Shown here: positions 34,448 to 43,573 of the stretch, piece by piece
How positions within the stretch are numbered: the first letter of the stretch is position 1
How the letters are laid out: every line of letters begins with the position of its first letter
Source: Rhodanobacter sp. OK091
GTDB taxonomy: Bacteria; Pseudomonadota; Gammaproteobacteria; Xanthomonadales; Rhodanobacteraceae
Reading direction: 5' to 3'
Length of the DNA: 64,000 bases
Assembly: GCF_900142825.1 (NCBI RefSeq)
Contig: NZ_FRCH01000001.1
Coordinates: 1,674,001-1,738,000, forward strand
Program-made: the position numbers and the translations under genes
Notes under the pieces: model-generated
Told to the model about the DNA's origin: nothing
What the model saw: only the letters and a program-made list of their open reading frames with translations
Databases searched by the model: none

Positions 34448-36681
34448 GCCGTCGCCTCACCGATGAGGTCGACCACCGCCTGCAGCAAGGCGTCCTCGTG
34501 GAAACTGCTCTTGGTCAGGTAGAAGTCGGCGCCGGCATCCAGCCCGCGGCGCCGATCCTCTTCGCGGTCCTTGTACGACACCACCATGACCGGCACATCA
34601 CGCAAGCGGGTGTCATTCTTGATGAGGCCGACCAGCTCGATGCCGTCCATGCGCGGCATGTCGATGTCGGTGACGACGAGATCGAACTGACCCAGGCGCA
34701 CCGCGTTCCATCCGTCCACGCCGTCGACCGCGACCTCGACGGCGTAACCGCCGTTCTCGATCAGCTTGCGTTGCAGCTCACGCACGGTAAGCGAGTCGTC
34801 CACCACCAGAACTCGTTTGCGCGCCACCTCTGCGACACCCTCGTCGTAGCGCACGCTGGCCAGATGCCCGGTCGATACCAGCCGTTCGACCGACTGGATC
34901 AGATCGTCCACATCGACGATGAGCAGCGGCGATCCATCGTCGAGCAACGCGCCAGCGCTGATGTCCTTGATCTTGCCCAGACGCGGGTCCAGCGGCTGCA
35001 CGACCAGCTCGAACACCCCGTGGAAGCGATCCACCGCCAACCCGTACTCGTGGCTGCGATTGCGGTCGCCGACCACGATGACCGACAGCTCCTCAGGTGC
35101 GGTTTTCGACTCGGTACCTTCCAGCACCTGCTGGGCAGCAACCAGGCCGATCTGGCGGCCGCTCAACTGGAAGTGTTGGCGACCCTCCAGCAGTTCCACT
35201 TCGGTTCGCGGCACCGTCGCCGTACAGACAATGTGGGCCAATGGGAACGCATAGGGTTCGCCTCCAATCTCGGTGACCAGGGCCTTCACGACCGAAGTTG
35301 TCAGCGGCAGATGCAACCGGAAGCGTGAACCCTGTCCGGCCTGGGACGACAAGCCCACGCTTCCACGCAACTGTTTGACCATGTTCTGCACGGCGTCCAG
35401 TCCGACGCCCCGGCCGGAGATCTCCGACACGGTGTCCTTGACCGTAAAGCCGGGCAGGAACAGGAACTCCAGCAGCTCGGCCTCAGCGAAGCGTTGCGCG
35501 GTCTGCTCGTCGGCCAGGCCGCGCGCGACGATCGCCCGCCGTACGCGCTCGATGGCGATGCCCTGGCCATCGTCGGAGACGCTGATCTCCAGCAGGCCGG
35601 CGATGTGGTGTGCCTCGATACACACATGGCCTTCGGCGGGCTTGCCGGCCGCGATCCGTTCCAGTGGTGTTTCGATGCCGTGATCGACGGCGTTGCGCAG
35701 CAGGTGGGTGAGCGGCGCCTTCAGCTTTTCCAGCACGTCGCGATCGACCTGGGCCGTCTCGCCGATGATTTCGAGGTGCGCCTCCTTGCCCAGCTCGCGC
35801 GCCAGATCCCGCACCATTCGCCGGAATTCCTGGGTGCCGTCGGCGAACGGCCGCATGCGGCTGGCCAGGGCTTCGTCGTAGAGTCGGTGCGCAACGCTTG
35901 CGTAGCGCCGATCGAACATATCGAGCTGCGTCATCCGGTCGGCGAGGACCCGCTGGCATTCGTCGATCTTGCCGCGGGCTTCCACCAAAATTTCCGTGGT
36001 GATCGGGTCGGCCGAGTGCGCCGACCAGGACTGGTTGAGACGGTCGAGCGCGGTTGCAGCGTCGCGCTGAAGCTGCTTGAGCTGCATCAACGAGCGAATG
36101 AAAGGCTCGAGCCAACGCGACTGGACCAGCGATTCGCCTGCCAGTCCAAGCATGCGGTTGAGATTGCTCGCAGTGACCCGCAGCACGCGTTCCGCGACTT
36201 CATCGACAGCGGCGCCTGCGGCATCGGCCGGGGACGAAGCCCTGGGTGCAGTCGCTCCCTGCGTGTCGGTGCCGGCAGCCAACGCGTCCGCCAGTGCGGC
36301 CCGAAACTCTTCCGCTTCCGGCGACATCTCCTGTGTCCATCGCGCCGCGTCCTCCGTGGGCGTACCGGCGATGCGGCCGAGCAGATCGACGCCGCGCAGC
36401 AGCACATCGATCACATCGTGGCGCAGCGTCAGGCGCCCTTGCTGGGCTTCGACCAGACAGTCCTCCATCGCATGGGCGACGACGACGGCGGCCACCAGCC
36501 CGACGATGCGCGCCGCGCCTTTCAGGGAGTGCGCGGCGCGCATACAGGCTTCGAGTTCGGCGACGGAAGTGGGCACACGCTCCAGCGCGAGCAACCCGTC
36601 CGTCAGGACTTGTCCCTGCCCCTCCGTTTCCATGCGGAACAGATCATGCATCGAATAGTCGCTGAGGTTGCCTGTGCTCAT
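34444..36681 (-). CDS. wspE: WspE, hybrid CheA-type histidine kinase with receiver domain
   Basis: A 745-residue kinase. HPt domain with phospho-accepting His51 in 'AAHSLKGAARIVG'; dimerisation region; HATPase with 'LLRNAVDHGIETPLERI' (N-box, near 330), 'SDDGQGIAIERVRRAI' (G1) and 'ISGRGVGLDAVQNMV' (G2); CheW-like regulatory domain from about 460; and a C-terminal REC domain with the Asp in 'LVVTDIDMPRMDGIELV' (near 672). It phosphorylates WspR and WspF. Start ATGA-coupled to wspD. Confidence 0.95.
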   Translation of the reverse strand: MSTGNLSDYSMHDLFRMETEGQGQVLTDGLLALERVPTSVAELEACMRAAHSLKGAARIVGLVAAVVVAHAMEDCLVEAQQGRLTLRHDVIDVLLRGVDLLGRIAGTPTEDAARWTQEMSPEAEEFRAALADALAAGTDTQGATAPRASSPADAAGAAVDEVAERVLRVTASNLNRMLGLAGESLVQSRWLEPFIRSLMQLKQLQRDAATALDRLNQSWSAHSADPITTEILVEARGKIDECQRVLADRMTQLDMFDRRYASVAHRLYDEALASRMRPFADGTQEFRRMVRDLARELGKEAHLEIIGETAQVDRDVLEKLKAPLTHLLRNAVDHGIETPLERIAAGKPAEGHVCIEAHHIAGLLEISVSDDGQGIAIERVRRAIVARGLADEQTAQRFAEAELLEFLFLPGFTVKDTVSEISGRGVGLDAVQNMVKQLRGSVGLSSQAGQGSRFRLHLPLTTSVVKALVTEIGGEPYAFPLAHIVCTATVPRTEVELLEGRQHFQLSGRQIGLVAAQQVLEGTESKTAPEELSVIVVGDRNRSHEYGLAVDRFHGVFELVVQPLDPRLGKIKDISAGALLDDGSPLLIVDVDDLIQSVERLVSTGHLASVRYDEGVAEVARKRVLVVDDSLTVRELQRKLIENGGYAVEVAVDGVDGWNAVRLGQFDLVVTDIDMPRMDGIELVGLIKNDTRLRDVPVMVVSYKDREEDRRRGLDAGADFYLTKSSFHEDALLQAVVDLIGEATA

Positions 36682-37268
36682 CCCAGCCTCCGTCCCAGTG
36701 CGTGGAACAGCAACTCGGCATCGAGCAACCCCACCGTGTGATCACGCCAGGGCAGCAGGTCCGTAGTGAAACTGGCCACCGATTTGGCGACCGTGGCCGG
36801 CACGCTGCGCAAGCTGTCCGGATCGAAACGGTGGCTGCCGTGCACCTCGTCGGCCTCGAAGGCCAGGCGATGGCCTTGCATCGCCACTACCACCAGCCGT
36901 CGGCTCAACACGCTTTGACGAGCGCGCACCGGGCTGGCGGGCGTGCTGGACTGGAACAGCTGCTCCAAGGCGAGGCAAATCGTCAGTTGTCCTCGCACGT
37001 TCACAAGGCCACGCATCACACCCTCGCGTCGATGCGGCAACGTGTGAATCGCCCTTGTTTCCACGACTTCGTCGACCACCGATGAGGGCAATCCGAGCCA
37101 CTCCGGGCCCAAACGAAAGATGAACGTCGACCGGGTGAGCAACTCCCGGCTCGCCGCTGTCTGTGCGACTTGCTTTGTCGCCTCACGTAGCTCGGCATCG
37201 TCGAGGCCACGATCGAGCAACTCGGCGACGAGAGAGGCAACGCTGCGTGCCGGTCGCGGGCTGGTCAT
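36678..37268 (-). CDS. wspD: WspD, CheW-like coupling protein
   Basis: A 196-residue protein. After ~50 helical residues the CheW-like domain begins ('TRSTFIFRLGPEWLGLPSSV') and continues with 'GLVNVRGQLTICLALEQLF', the usual R-G motif contacting kinase and receptor. It links WspA to WspE. The start at 37268 lies one base after the wspC stop; an upstream in-frame ATG at 37322 falls inside wspC and is less likely. Confidence 0.92.
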   Translation of the reverse strand: MTSPRPARSVASLVAELLDRGLDDAELREATKQVAQTAASRELLTRSTFIFRLGPEWLGLPSSVVDEVVETRAIHTLPHRREGVMRGLVNVRGQLTICLALEQLFQSSTPASPVRARQSVLSRRLVVVAMQGHRLAFEADEVHGSHRFDPDSLRSVPATVAKSVASFTTDLLPWRDHTVGLLDAELLFHALGRRLG

Positions 37269-37269
37269 G

Positions 37270-38511
37270 TCAGCTCGCCGCCTCGCCACAGCGCCGTGCG
37301 CGCAGACGCATTCGCTGGCCACCGGCTACATCGCCCTTGGCCTCCAGCAGCGATGCCAGATGCACCAGGGACTCCAAGTGATCGGGTTGCAAATACAGCG
37401 CCTTGCGGAAATGGTCTTCCGCGCGTGCGCGGTGCCCGGTCGCGCCGTGGATCAAACCCAGCAAATAAAGCGCCTGCGCCGATGGGCCGTGCGTGTTGAG
37501 ATGCGCCTCGCCAGCCGCGGCCGCGTCGGCAAAGCGGCCGGCGTCGGCGAGTCGTTGCGCTTGCTCGAGATCGGATTCGACCACGGGCGGCGGGACTGCC
37601 GTCGTCGCGCGCTGCACCGCGCGCTTGGGCACGGCGGGCGCTGCCGCCTTCGAGCGTGCCGCTGCCGATCGCGCTGGTGGCAACGCATGCGGTACCGGCT
37701 GACTCGGCGGCCTTGTCTCGGGCTTACGAAACGCGAACGCCATCGGCATCTGAGCCGAGGCGAAGCCCAGGTTCAACATCAGACCTGTTTCGGCAGGGCC
37801 GACAAAGACCACCCCTTCGGCGCGCAGCAAACCCGACAACACGCCGACGGCGCGAACCTGGGTGTCTTCGTCGAAATAGATCAGCAGGTTCCGGCAAAAG
37901 ATGGCGTCGTAAACCGCTTCGCCCTTCAGCACATCGAGAGCGAGGACGTTGCCCCATTCAAAGCGCACATGCTTGCGCACCGCCTCCGACAGCTGCCACT
38001 TGCCCGCGATGGATTCAAAATGACGCTCCCGGAATTCCAGGTCGTGGCCGCGGAACGAGTTGCTGCCGTACAGTCCGCGCCTCGCCTTGGCGAGCGCCTG
38101 TTCGCTGATATCGATGGCATCCACGCGCAGGCGCGCCGCGGGAAACCCCGCATCCAGCAAGGCCATCGCCATCGAGTAGGGCTCCTCCCCCGAACAGCAG
38201 GGCAGGCTCAGCAACCGCAGCTGGATGCTGTTGGGCTGCGCGGCGAGCCAATGGCCATCGAACACCCGGGCCAGCGCCGCGAACGCGTCGCGATCGCGGA
38301 AGAACCAGGTTTCCGGCACGATCACGGCTTCGATGAGCTCCTGCTGCTCGATCGCCGAGGCTCGTACGAAGTTCCAATACCCGGCAATGTCATGCAGCGC
38401 GCAGACCGCCATGCGGGTTTTGACCGCCCGCTCGACCACTGTTGGCCCGACGGTCGCCGAATCCAGCCCCATCGTTTCCTTGAGCCACACTTTGAAGTCG
38501 GTCCAAGGCAT
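37270..38511 (-). CDS. wspC: WspC, CheR-type receptor methyltransferase with TPR
   Basis: A 413-residue protein. The N-terminal CheR all-alpha domain is followed by the SAM-dependent methyltransferase domain: 'PETWFFRDRDAFAAL' (the ET.FFR.. signature), 'LLSLPCCSGEEPYSMAMAL' (SAM motif I), and 'YDAIFCRNLLIYFDEDTQ'. A Pro/Ala-rich linker (residues ~275-320) leads to C-terminal TPR helices ('ALYLLGLIHGATGHRARAED'). It methylates glutamates of WspA. Start 38511 shares one base with the wspB stop (TGATG). Confidence 0.95.
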   Translation of the reverse strand: MPWTDFKVWLKETMGLDSATVGPTVVERAVKTRMAVCALHDIAGYWNFVRASAIEQQELIEAVIVPETWFFRDRDAFAALARVFDGHWLAAQPNSIQLRLLSLPCCSGEEPYSMAMALLDAGFPAARLRVDAIDISEQALAKARRGLYGSNSFRGHDLEFRERHFESIAGKWQLSEAVRKHVRFEWGNVLALDVLKGEAVYDAIFCRNLLIYFDEDTQVRAVGVLSGLLRAEGVVFVGPAETGLMLNLGFASAQMPMAFAFRKPETRPPSQPVPHALPPARSAAARSKAAAPAVPKRAVQRATTAVPPPVVESDLEQAQRLADAGRFADAAAAGEAHLNTHGPSAQALYLLGLIHGATGHRARAEDHFRKALYLQPDHLESLVHLASLLEAKGDVAGGQRMRLRARRCGEAAS

Positions 38512-38972
38512 CAGCTGACGACCGGCTGATTGAACAGGAGATCGCGCACCCCGTCCGGGAGCAGTTGATCGATCTGCACCCACTGCACGATGCCGCGCGA
38601 ATCCGTAGCGATCCGGCCCAGGTACGGCGCACCGTCGCTGCGCACACCGCTGGGTACGAACTCGGCGGGGTCGCGCACCAGCGTTTCCGACACGTTCTCC
38701 GCGATCAGCCCGAGCTGCGATGGGTCGCTGTCATCGATCGGGTACTCCACCACGATGATCCGTGTGCTGTGTCGCGGCTGTGCCGGCCGGCCGAGCGCCA
38801 ATTGGCTCAAGTCGATCAGCGGCACCGGGGTGCCGTGATAGTCGAAGGCACCGGCCACCGCCACGGGCGCGCCCGGGATGGCCTTGGGAACCACCAGCGG
38901 CAGCACAGCGGCGACCTTCGCCGCCTCGATCGCGTAACGATCCTCCCCCAGTTGGAATAGAAGGAACAGCAT
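38511..38972 (-). CDS. wspB: WspB, CheW-like coupling protein
   Basis: A 153-residue protein that is almost only a CheW domain: 'MLFLLFQLGEDRYAIEAAKV', then 'VAGAFDYHGTPVPLIDLSQL' and the closing 'VQIDQLLPDGVRDLL'. It couples receptor WspA to kinase WspE. Start 38972 chosen because the CheW fold begins at once; 58 nt separate it from wspA. Confidence 0.93.
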   Translation of the reverse strand: MLFLLFQLGEDRYAIEAAKVAAVLPLVVPKAIPGAPVAVAGAFDYHGTPVPLIDLSQLALGRPAQPRHSTRIIVVEYPIDDSDPSQLGLIAENVSETLVRDPAEFVPSGVRSDGAPYLGRIATDSRGIVQWVQIDQLLPDGVRDLLFNQPVVS

Positions 38973-39030
38973 GCCGTCGCTCTCTCTGTGCGGCTTCACC
39001 CCGGCGATGTCCGGACCGTTATTGCTTCCC

Positions 39031-40659
39031 CTACGCCTGCAGCTTGAACTTCGAGACACCGTCGCGCAGCCCCGAGCTGACCTGGTGCAGCTCGCCGACC
39101 GCCTGGTTCGACTGTCGCAAGGCATCGACCGTCTGCTGCGCGGCTTCGCTCAGTTGCGCCAGCGCCTGGGTGATTTGTTCAGCACCGGTGGCTTGCGCCT
39201 GCACGCCTTCATTGACGGACTCGAAGCGCGGCACCATCGCCTGCACGTGCTGTATCACTTGCGACAGTTGTTCGCCGACCCGGCGCACGTCGTTGGTGCC
39301 GCGACGGATCTCTTCGGAGAACTTGTCCATGCCCATGACGCCGGCCGACACCGCTGACTGGATCTCGCGCACCATCTGCTCGATGTCGAGCGTCGACACC
39401 GCGGTCTGGTCGGCCAGACGACGGATTTCGGTGGCCACCACCGAAAAGCCGCGACCGTATTCGCCGGCTTTCTCTGCTTCGATCGCGGCGTTGAGCGAGA
39501 GCAGATTAGTCTGGTCGGCCACCTTGGTGATGGCGGTGACGACTTGGCTGATATTGCCGGCCTTCTCGGTGAGGACGGCGAGCTTGGCGTTGATCGATGC
39601 GGTGGCTTCCATGACTCGGCTCATGGTCTCTTCCATCTGCACCAGCCCGGACTGGCCGTCGCTGGCGAGTGCGGCGGTCTGTTCCGCACCGGACGCTACC
39701 GCACTCATCGTGCGGACCAGCTCTTTGGAGGTGGCCGAGATTTCGCGCGAAGTCGCGCCGATCTCGGTGGTCGTGGCGGCAATCTCGGTGGCGGTGGCCT
39801 GCTGCTCGCGCAGCGTCGCGGCGATCTCGTTGATCGACGAATTGACCTGAATGCCGGAGGTCTGGACCTGCCCCACCAACGCCGACAAGTCGTTGCCCAT
39901 GCGGTCGTAGCCCTGCGCCAGCACCCCGAATTCGTCCGTGCGCGCCAACGCCAGCCGCCCGCTGAAGTCGCCCTTGGCCATCACTTCCACGGCCCGACCG
40001 AGCAGGTGCAGCGGCTGGCTGATGGCCTTGAGCAGGTAAAAGCCGGTCAGAACCGCCAGCACGAGCGCGCCGAAGAGAGTCACCCAGATCACCCGGATGC
40101 CGGTTTCCGCGGCTGCCGCTGTCTTGGCGATACCTTCCGTGACGGCAAAGGCATCGCTGTGGTTGGTGTCTTCGATCCGCACGATGATCGCGTTGGCCTG
40201 CTCGAATGCCGGATCCATGCGAAGCCGCAGGAATTCGCGGGCCGCGTCGCTACGTGTTCTGCTCAGCCGAATCGCCTCGGGCAGCGCGGCGAGGTACAAC
40301 GCGCTGGCTCGCTTCAATGCCTCGAAGTCCTTGCGCTCCTCGGCCGTGAAAATGGTCGCCTCGTAGCGGCCAAGCTCTGCATCGAAGGTGGCGCCGTTGG
40401 TGCGCAGCTGCTCCTCGATCCGGGTCATCGCGGCGTCGTCGGCGGCCAGCATGTGCGCTCGCAGCAACGACTGATTCGCCGCCCATTCGAATTGCAGCTG
40501 GTCGGCGGCATACATCCCCGGAAGAGCGTCTCGTTGCAGGATGCCCCCGTCCGCTTCAATACGAAGCAGCCGCTGGATGGCAATACCACCCATCAGCAGC
40601 ATCACTGCGAGGATCACGGCAAAGCTCAGAAGAATCCGCTGGCGGATCGTAATGTTCAT
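39031..40659 (-). CDS. wspA: WspA, membrane-bound methyl-accepting chemoreceptor
   Basis: A 542-residue receptor. TM1 is near residues 10-30 ('[20 protein letters not shown]'), a four-helix-bundle periplasmic domain follows to ~185, then TM2 ('[20 protein letters not shown]'), a HAMP domain, and the signalling hairpin. The tip carries '[20 protein letters not shown]' and '[20 protein letters not shown]', the exact style of WspA proteins. In Pseudomonas WspA senses surface contact or envelope stress. It heads the operon; start 40659 ('[17 protein letters not shown]') begins with the usual basic residue before TM1. Confidence 0.94.
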   Translation of the reverse strand: MNITIRQRILLSFAVILAVMLLMGGIAIQRLLRIEADGGILQRDALPGMYAADQLQFEWAANQSLLRAHMLAADDAAMTRIEEQLRTNGATFDAELGRYEATIFTAEERKDFEALKRASALYLAALPEAIRLSRTRSDAAREFLRLRMDPAFEQANAIIVRIEDTNHSDAFAVTEGIAKTAAAAETGIRVIWVTLFGALVLAVLTGFYLLKAISQPLHLLGRAVEVMAKGDFSGRLALARTDEFGVLAQGYDRMGNDLSALVGQVQTSGIQVNSSINEIAATLREQQATATEIAATTTEIGATSREISATSKELVRTMSAVASGAEQTAALASDGQSGLVQMEETMSRVMEATASINAKLAVLTEKAGNISQVVTAITKVADQTNLLSLNAAIEAEKAGEYGRGFSVVATEIRRLADQTAVSTLDIEQMVREIQSAVSAGVMGMDKFSEEIRRGTNDVRRVGEQLSQVIQHVQAMVPRFESVNEGVQAQATGAEQITQALAQLSEAAQQTVDALRQSNQAVGELHQVSSGLRDGVSKFKLQA

Positions 40660-40941
40660 AGCTAGGCTCCCGGATTTCCCCGACCCCGGCGCCCTGCTTA
40701 ACACATTATCCCGCTCAACGCATTAGATGTTTTGGATGGGCTCATCCTGCTGGCCGTGGCTTCCATGCGACGACGTTTGCGCGCGTAATATCTCCCGGTT
40801 CATGGACGGTACCCGTGAACACTTTCCACGACGGTGCCGGAAATAGGGTTCGGACCCGACCAATACCTGCTCTGGGTTGTGAAAACGGACGTCCCACGGG
40901 GCTGCAGGCCGCCCGATCAACTCAGCGAGGGCTCTCCTCTC

Positions 40942-41223
40942 ATGCCAGCAATGGCCCAACTCCTCGAGCAGCGCATACTCCTCGCGACGCAACAATCGGC
41001 GCCGGGGAGTGTGCTGCGTGACCCTATCGAAAATGACCCATCGACAGCGCCGAAGGTCAAAGAGGCCGCCGCCGAAGCACAGCAATTGGCGCTGAAGATG
41101 GGGCGCGTCGGGAGGGGAAGCTGCCATTACCTCTGGGAGCAGCAAGCAAGGATTCTGATCGAGCGCCATGGCATCGCATGGTTCTCTCCCCTATCGATGA
41201 ATCCAGGGATGAAATTCGACTAA
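40942..41223 (+). CDS. Small conserved-looking hypothetical protein
   Basis: A 93-residue protein starting 'MPAMAQLLEQRILLATQQSA'. The C-terminal half ('SCHYLWEQQARILIERHGI', ending 'PLSMNPGMKFD') has the look of small xanthomonad proteins in which an alpha-helical segment precedes a W/F-S-P..MNPG...D tail, but I cannot name a family. A competing minus-strand frame covers 40723-41169 and is judged a shadow. It lies divergent from wspA. Confidence 0.5.
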   Translation: MPAMAQLLEQRILLATQQSAPGSVLRDPIENDPSTAPKVKEAAAEAQQLALKMGRVGRGSCHYLWEQQARILIERHGIAWFSPLSMNPGMKFD

Positions 41224-41292
41224 AGATCGAGCGCGACACCAGCGTATTCAGAGGCGTCTTCATAATGATCGAGCACGCAGGGGAATAGATCG

Positions 41293-41700
41293 ATGGGCAC
41301 ATCTGCCTGGGTACTGACGCTCTTCATCGCATGGGCACTCTTCCTGCTCGTGCTCATGGAGGCCATCCGCTCTTACCTGGTCCTCTCCGGGCGCGCCAGG
41401 TCCAATGAATTCAGGCCGGATAACGCGAACCAGTCTCTGTTTCTGCAACGGCTGGCGCGCGCGCACGCCAACTGCATCGAGAGCCTACCCATCATGGGGG
41501 GCCTTCTTCTCGTCGCGATCGCCACCAGCCGTACCGGGGTCACCGATGCGCTGGCCCCATGGCTTCTGCTTGCCCGTGTCGCCCAATCGGTCATCCATCT
41601 CGCTTCATTGAGCGTACTCGCGGTCAACGCTCGTTTCTTCTTCTTCGCGGTGCAAATGGTGATCGCGGTCTATTGGACGTGGGCTCTGCTTGTGCGGTAA
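41293..41700 (+). CDS. MAPEG family membrane protein
   Basis: A 135-residue protein with four transmembrane helices, the size and layout of bacterial MAPEG proteins (membrane-associated eicosanoid and glutathione metabolism). The conserved stretch 'LARAHANCIESLPIMGGLLL' corresponds to the R.H.N..E..P motif between helices 1 and 2. 'ARVAQSVIHLASLSVLAVNA' corresponds to the R..H.......N..R motif of helix 3. Bacterial members may conjugate glutathione to lipid hydroperoxides; substrate unknown. Confidence 0.88.
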   Translation: MGTSAWVLTLFIAWALFLLVLMEAIRSYLVLSGRARSNEFRPDNANQSLFLQRLARAHANCIESLPIMGGLLLVAIATSRTGVTDALAPWLLLARVAQSVIHLASLSVLAVNARFFFFAVQMVIAVYWTWALLVR

Positions 41701-41793
41701 TTCGTGCGTTCACTGCATGCGCCATGACTACTCCATGTGTCGCCAAGTTTCAGACGCAGGGTGGGTGGAGCTCCGGTGCACGATGCGGATGCA

Positions 41794-42606
41794 TCATCCT
41801 AGCGCGCCTGCTGCCGATGCGATCAGAACCAACCCGGCAAGAACGACGATCGCCCCGATGGCTCGAGCGACGCGCCCACTGGCCGGTGCAAGACGTTCGA
41901 CGGTGATGGCTGCCGTCACGGCAGCCATCACACGCAGGTCCATGACCCCGATAACCAGAAGAATCGCCGTCAGGCCGACGCAGCAGTAGCCGCAGTGGAG
42001 GCCTAGGCGAATACCGTGTCGCCACGCCGTGCCGGCATTCGCCGGCAACGTTCGGCTACCCCTCGGTGCCTCCCGGCAACAGGCAAGGTGATGTGCCTTC
42101 CACGCCGTGAACTGGAGCGCGCCGGCGATCAGGACAACCACACCGATCGCGATCGGAACGGCTTGCGCCAGCGCCGGCAGCTGCATCTCGAGCGCCGCCA
42201 GTGTGGCGCCCAGCGCAAAGGCGGCCATGCCGAACGCGGTCCAGACGAAGAAATAACCCGCGCCCACGAGCACGGTCAGACTAGCCAGTCGCGTCTCGCC
42301 TATCCTGCCGACAGCCTGGCGATAGCGCCACAGCATGGGCAGCAGGGACGGCAGCATCATCGCCACCATCATCACCACCCACATGCCGAGGAACGATGAC
42401 GCTACGCCGGGCCACGTCTGTCCGCACATCCGCATCCACGCCATCGACATGGTCCAGCCGCCGGGCATCGGCATCCCGCCCATCGCCGACATGGACGTGC
42501 ACCAGGCGATCGTCACCGCCGCGCTGACGGCAAAGATCAGCGCCGAGACACCAAGAAACATCGGATGGGAAGCGCGCTCGGAAGCCATCGGTCGTGCCGT
42601 CTCCAT
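41794..42606 (-). CDS. DUF2182 integral membrane protein
   Basis: A 270-residue membrane protein with six to seven helices. Methionine-rich segments stand out: 'SMSAMGGMPMPGGWTMSMAW' in the first periplasmic loop and 'FLGMWVVMMVAMMLPSLLPM' in the next helix, where W..M..AMM.P...PM is the DUF2182 mark. 'HCGYCCVGLTAILLVIGVMD' adds vicinal cysteines. The Met/Cys content suggests metal (copper or similar) handling, but the family is uncharacterised. The start at 42606 lies 28 nt after the DUF899 stop, suggesting a two-gene operon. Confidence 0.85.
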   Translation of the reverse strand: METARPMASERASHPMFLGVSALIFAVSAAVTIAWCTSMSAMGGMPMPGGWTMSMAWMRMCGQTWPGVASSFLGMWVVMMVAMMLPSLLPMLWRYRQAVGRIGETRLASLTVLVGAGYFFVWTAFGMAAFALGATLAALEMQLPALAQAVPIAIGVVVLIAGALQFTAWKAHHLACCREAPRGSRTLPANAGTAWRHGIRLGLHCGYCCVGLTAILLVIGVMDLRVMAAVTAAITVERLAPASGRVARAIGAIVVLAGLVLIASAAGALG

Positions 42607-42634
42607 ATCCTCGGTTGTGCCGCCGCGATTTCGC

Positions 42635-43420
42635 TCAGCCCTTGTTGTATTCGTCGTGGCGACGGAACCAGGTGCCCGACTCGTTGCGCCCCCGGGGGGC
42701 GCGGTCGAGCCACTGGTACATGCCCCAGAGCCCGTCCACTCCGCGCGAATAAGTGGAATAGGTGTGATAGACCACGCCGTCTTCGAGCACGAACGCACTC
42801 AGGCCCGGCCGCTCGCGCGTGTACGCCGCCACGTCGGTTCCGGTGGTGGCCGCAATCTCGGCGACAGGGCCCTCGCCACGTTTCGTCAGCGAGTCGCCGA
42901 TCCCGCTTTCCGCCCATGCCGGCTCGCGCCGGTAGTTGTATTCGATGGCTCCGATGCGCTGTTGCTCTCCGGTGAACGAAGCATGGAAGTCGAAGTTGAA
43001 ATCGCTGCCCAGCGAGGACGCCCAGGGAAACGTCCATCCCATCCGCTGCTCGTACGCTTGCAGCATCGCCAGCGGCGCCCGCGACACCGCCATCAGCGTG
43101 ACGTCATGGTTCGCCAGATGAACGACTGAACCGTCGAACCCGTCGGCGATGGCCGAGCAGGACGGACAGCCTGCCTTGTAGTCGGGCCCGAACATGAAGT
43201 GGTAGATGAGGAGCTGCGAGCGCCCCTGGAAGAGGTCGGCCAGCGAGGCGCTGCCTTCGGCCGTCTCGAATCGATAATCCTTGTCGATCCTCACCCACGG
43301 CAGCTCCTGCCGCCGCCGCGCCAGCTCGTCGCTTTGCCGCGTCAGCGCTTTCTCCGCCTCCAGCAGGTCAAGCCGCGCCGCCAGCCATGCCTCTCGAGTC
43401 CCGGTCATGTGCGTCGTCAT
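42635..43420 (-). CDS. DUF899 family thioredoxin-like protein
   Basis: A 261-residue protein of the DUF899 (AhpC/TSA-like thioredoxin-fold) family. Characteristic stretches are 'LPWVRIDKDYRFETAEGSAS', 'LLIYHFMFGPDYKAGCPSCS' (with a CPSC pair in the position of a redox motif) and the ending 'LDRAPRGRNES...WFRRHDEY'. The ribosome-binding site AAGGAG is 9 nt before ATG 43420. Divergent from a regulator gene; possibly redox or detoxification related. No activity is established for the family. Confidence 0.9.
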   Translation of the reverse strand: MTTHMTGTREAWLAARLDLLEAEKALTRQSDELARRRQELPWVRIDKDYRFETAEGSASLADLFQGRSQLLIYHFMFGPDYKAGCPSCSAIADGFDGSVVHLANHDVTLMAVSRAPLAMLQAYEQRMGWTFPWASSLGSDFNFDFHASFTGEQQRIGAIEYNYRREPAWAESGIGDSLTKRGEGPVAEIAATTGTDVAAYTRERPGLSAFVLEDGVVYHTYSTYSRGVDGLWGMYQWLDRAPRGRNESGTWFRRHDEYNKG

Positions 43421-43573
43421 CGTTCTTCTCCTTTATGTCGTGCCGTTCGCACCGTCTTTCGACAGGGTGCGCACTGGTTGATGGTCGTGAGATAGATTAG
43501 GGCTGGATATCCAACGGCGAGAGTGACAAATGTGGCGGGATTCAACAGGACTCGCTGAGACGGGCTCGCGCCG

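Noticed and set aside
40723..41169. A 148-codon minus-strand frame upstream of wspA
   Set aside because: No recognisable pattern; the competing plus-strand frame ends in a more protein-like tail. Neither is certain.
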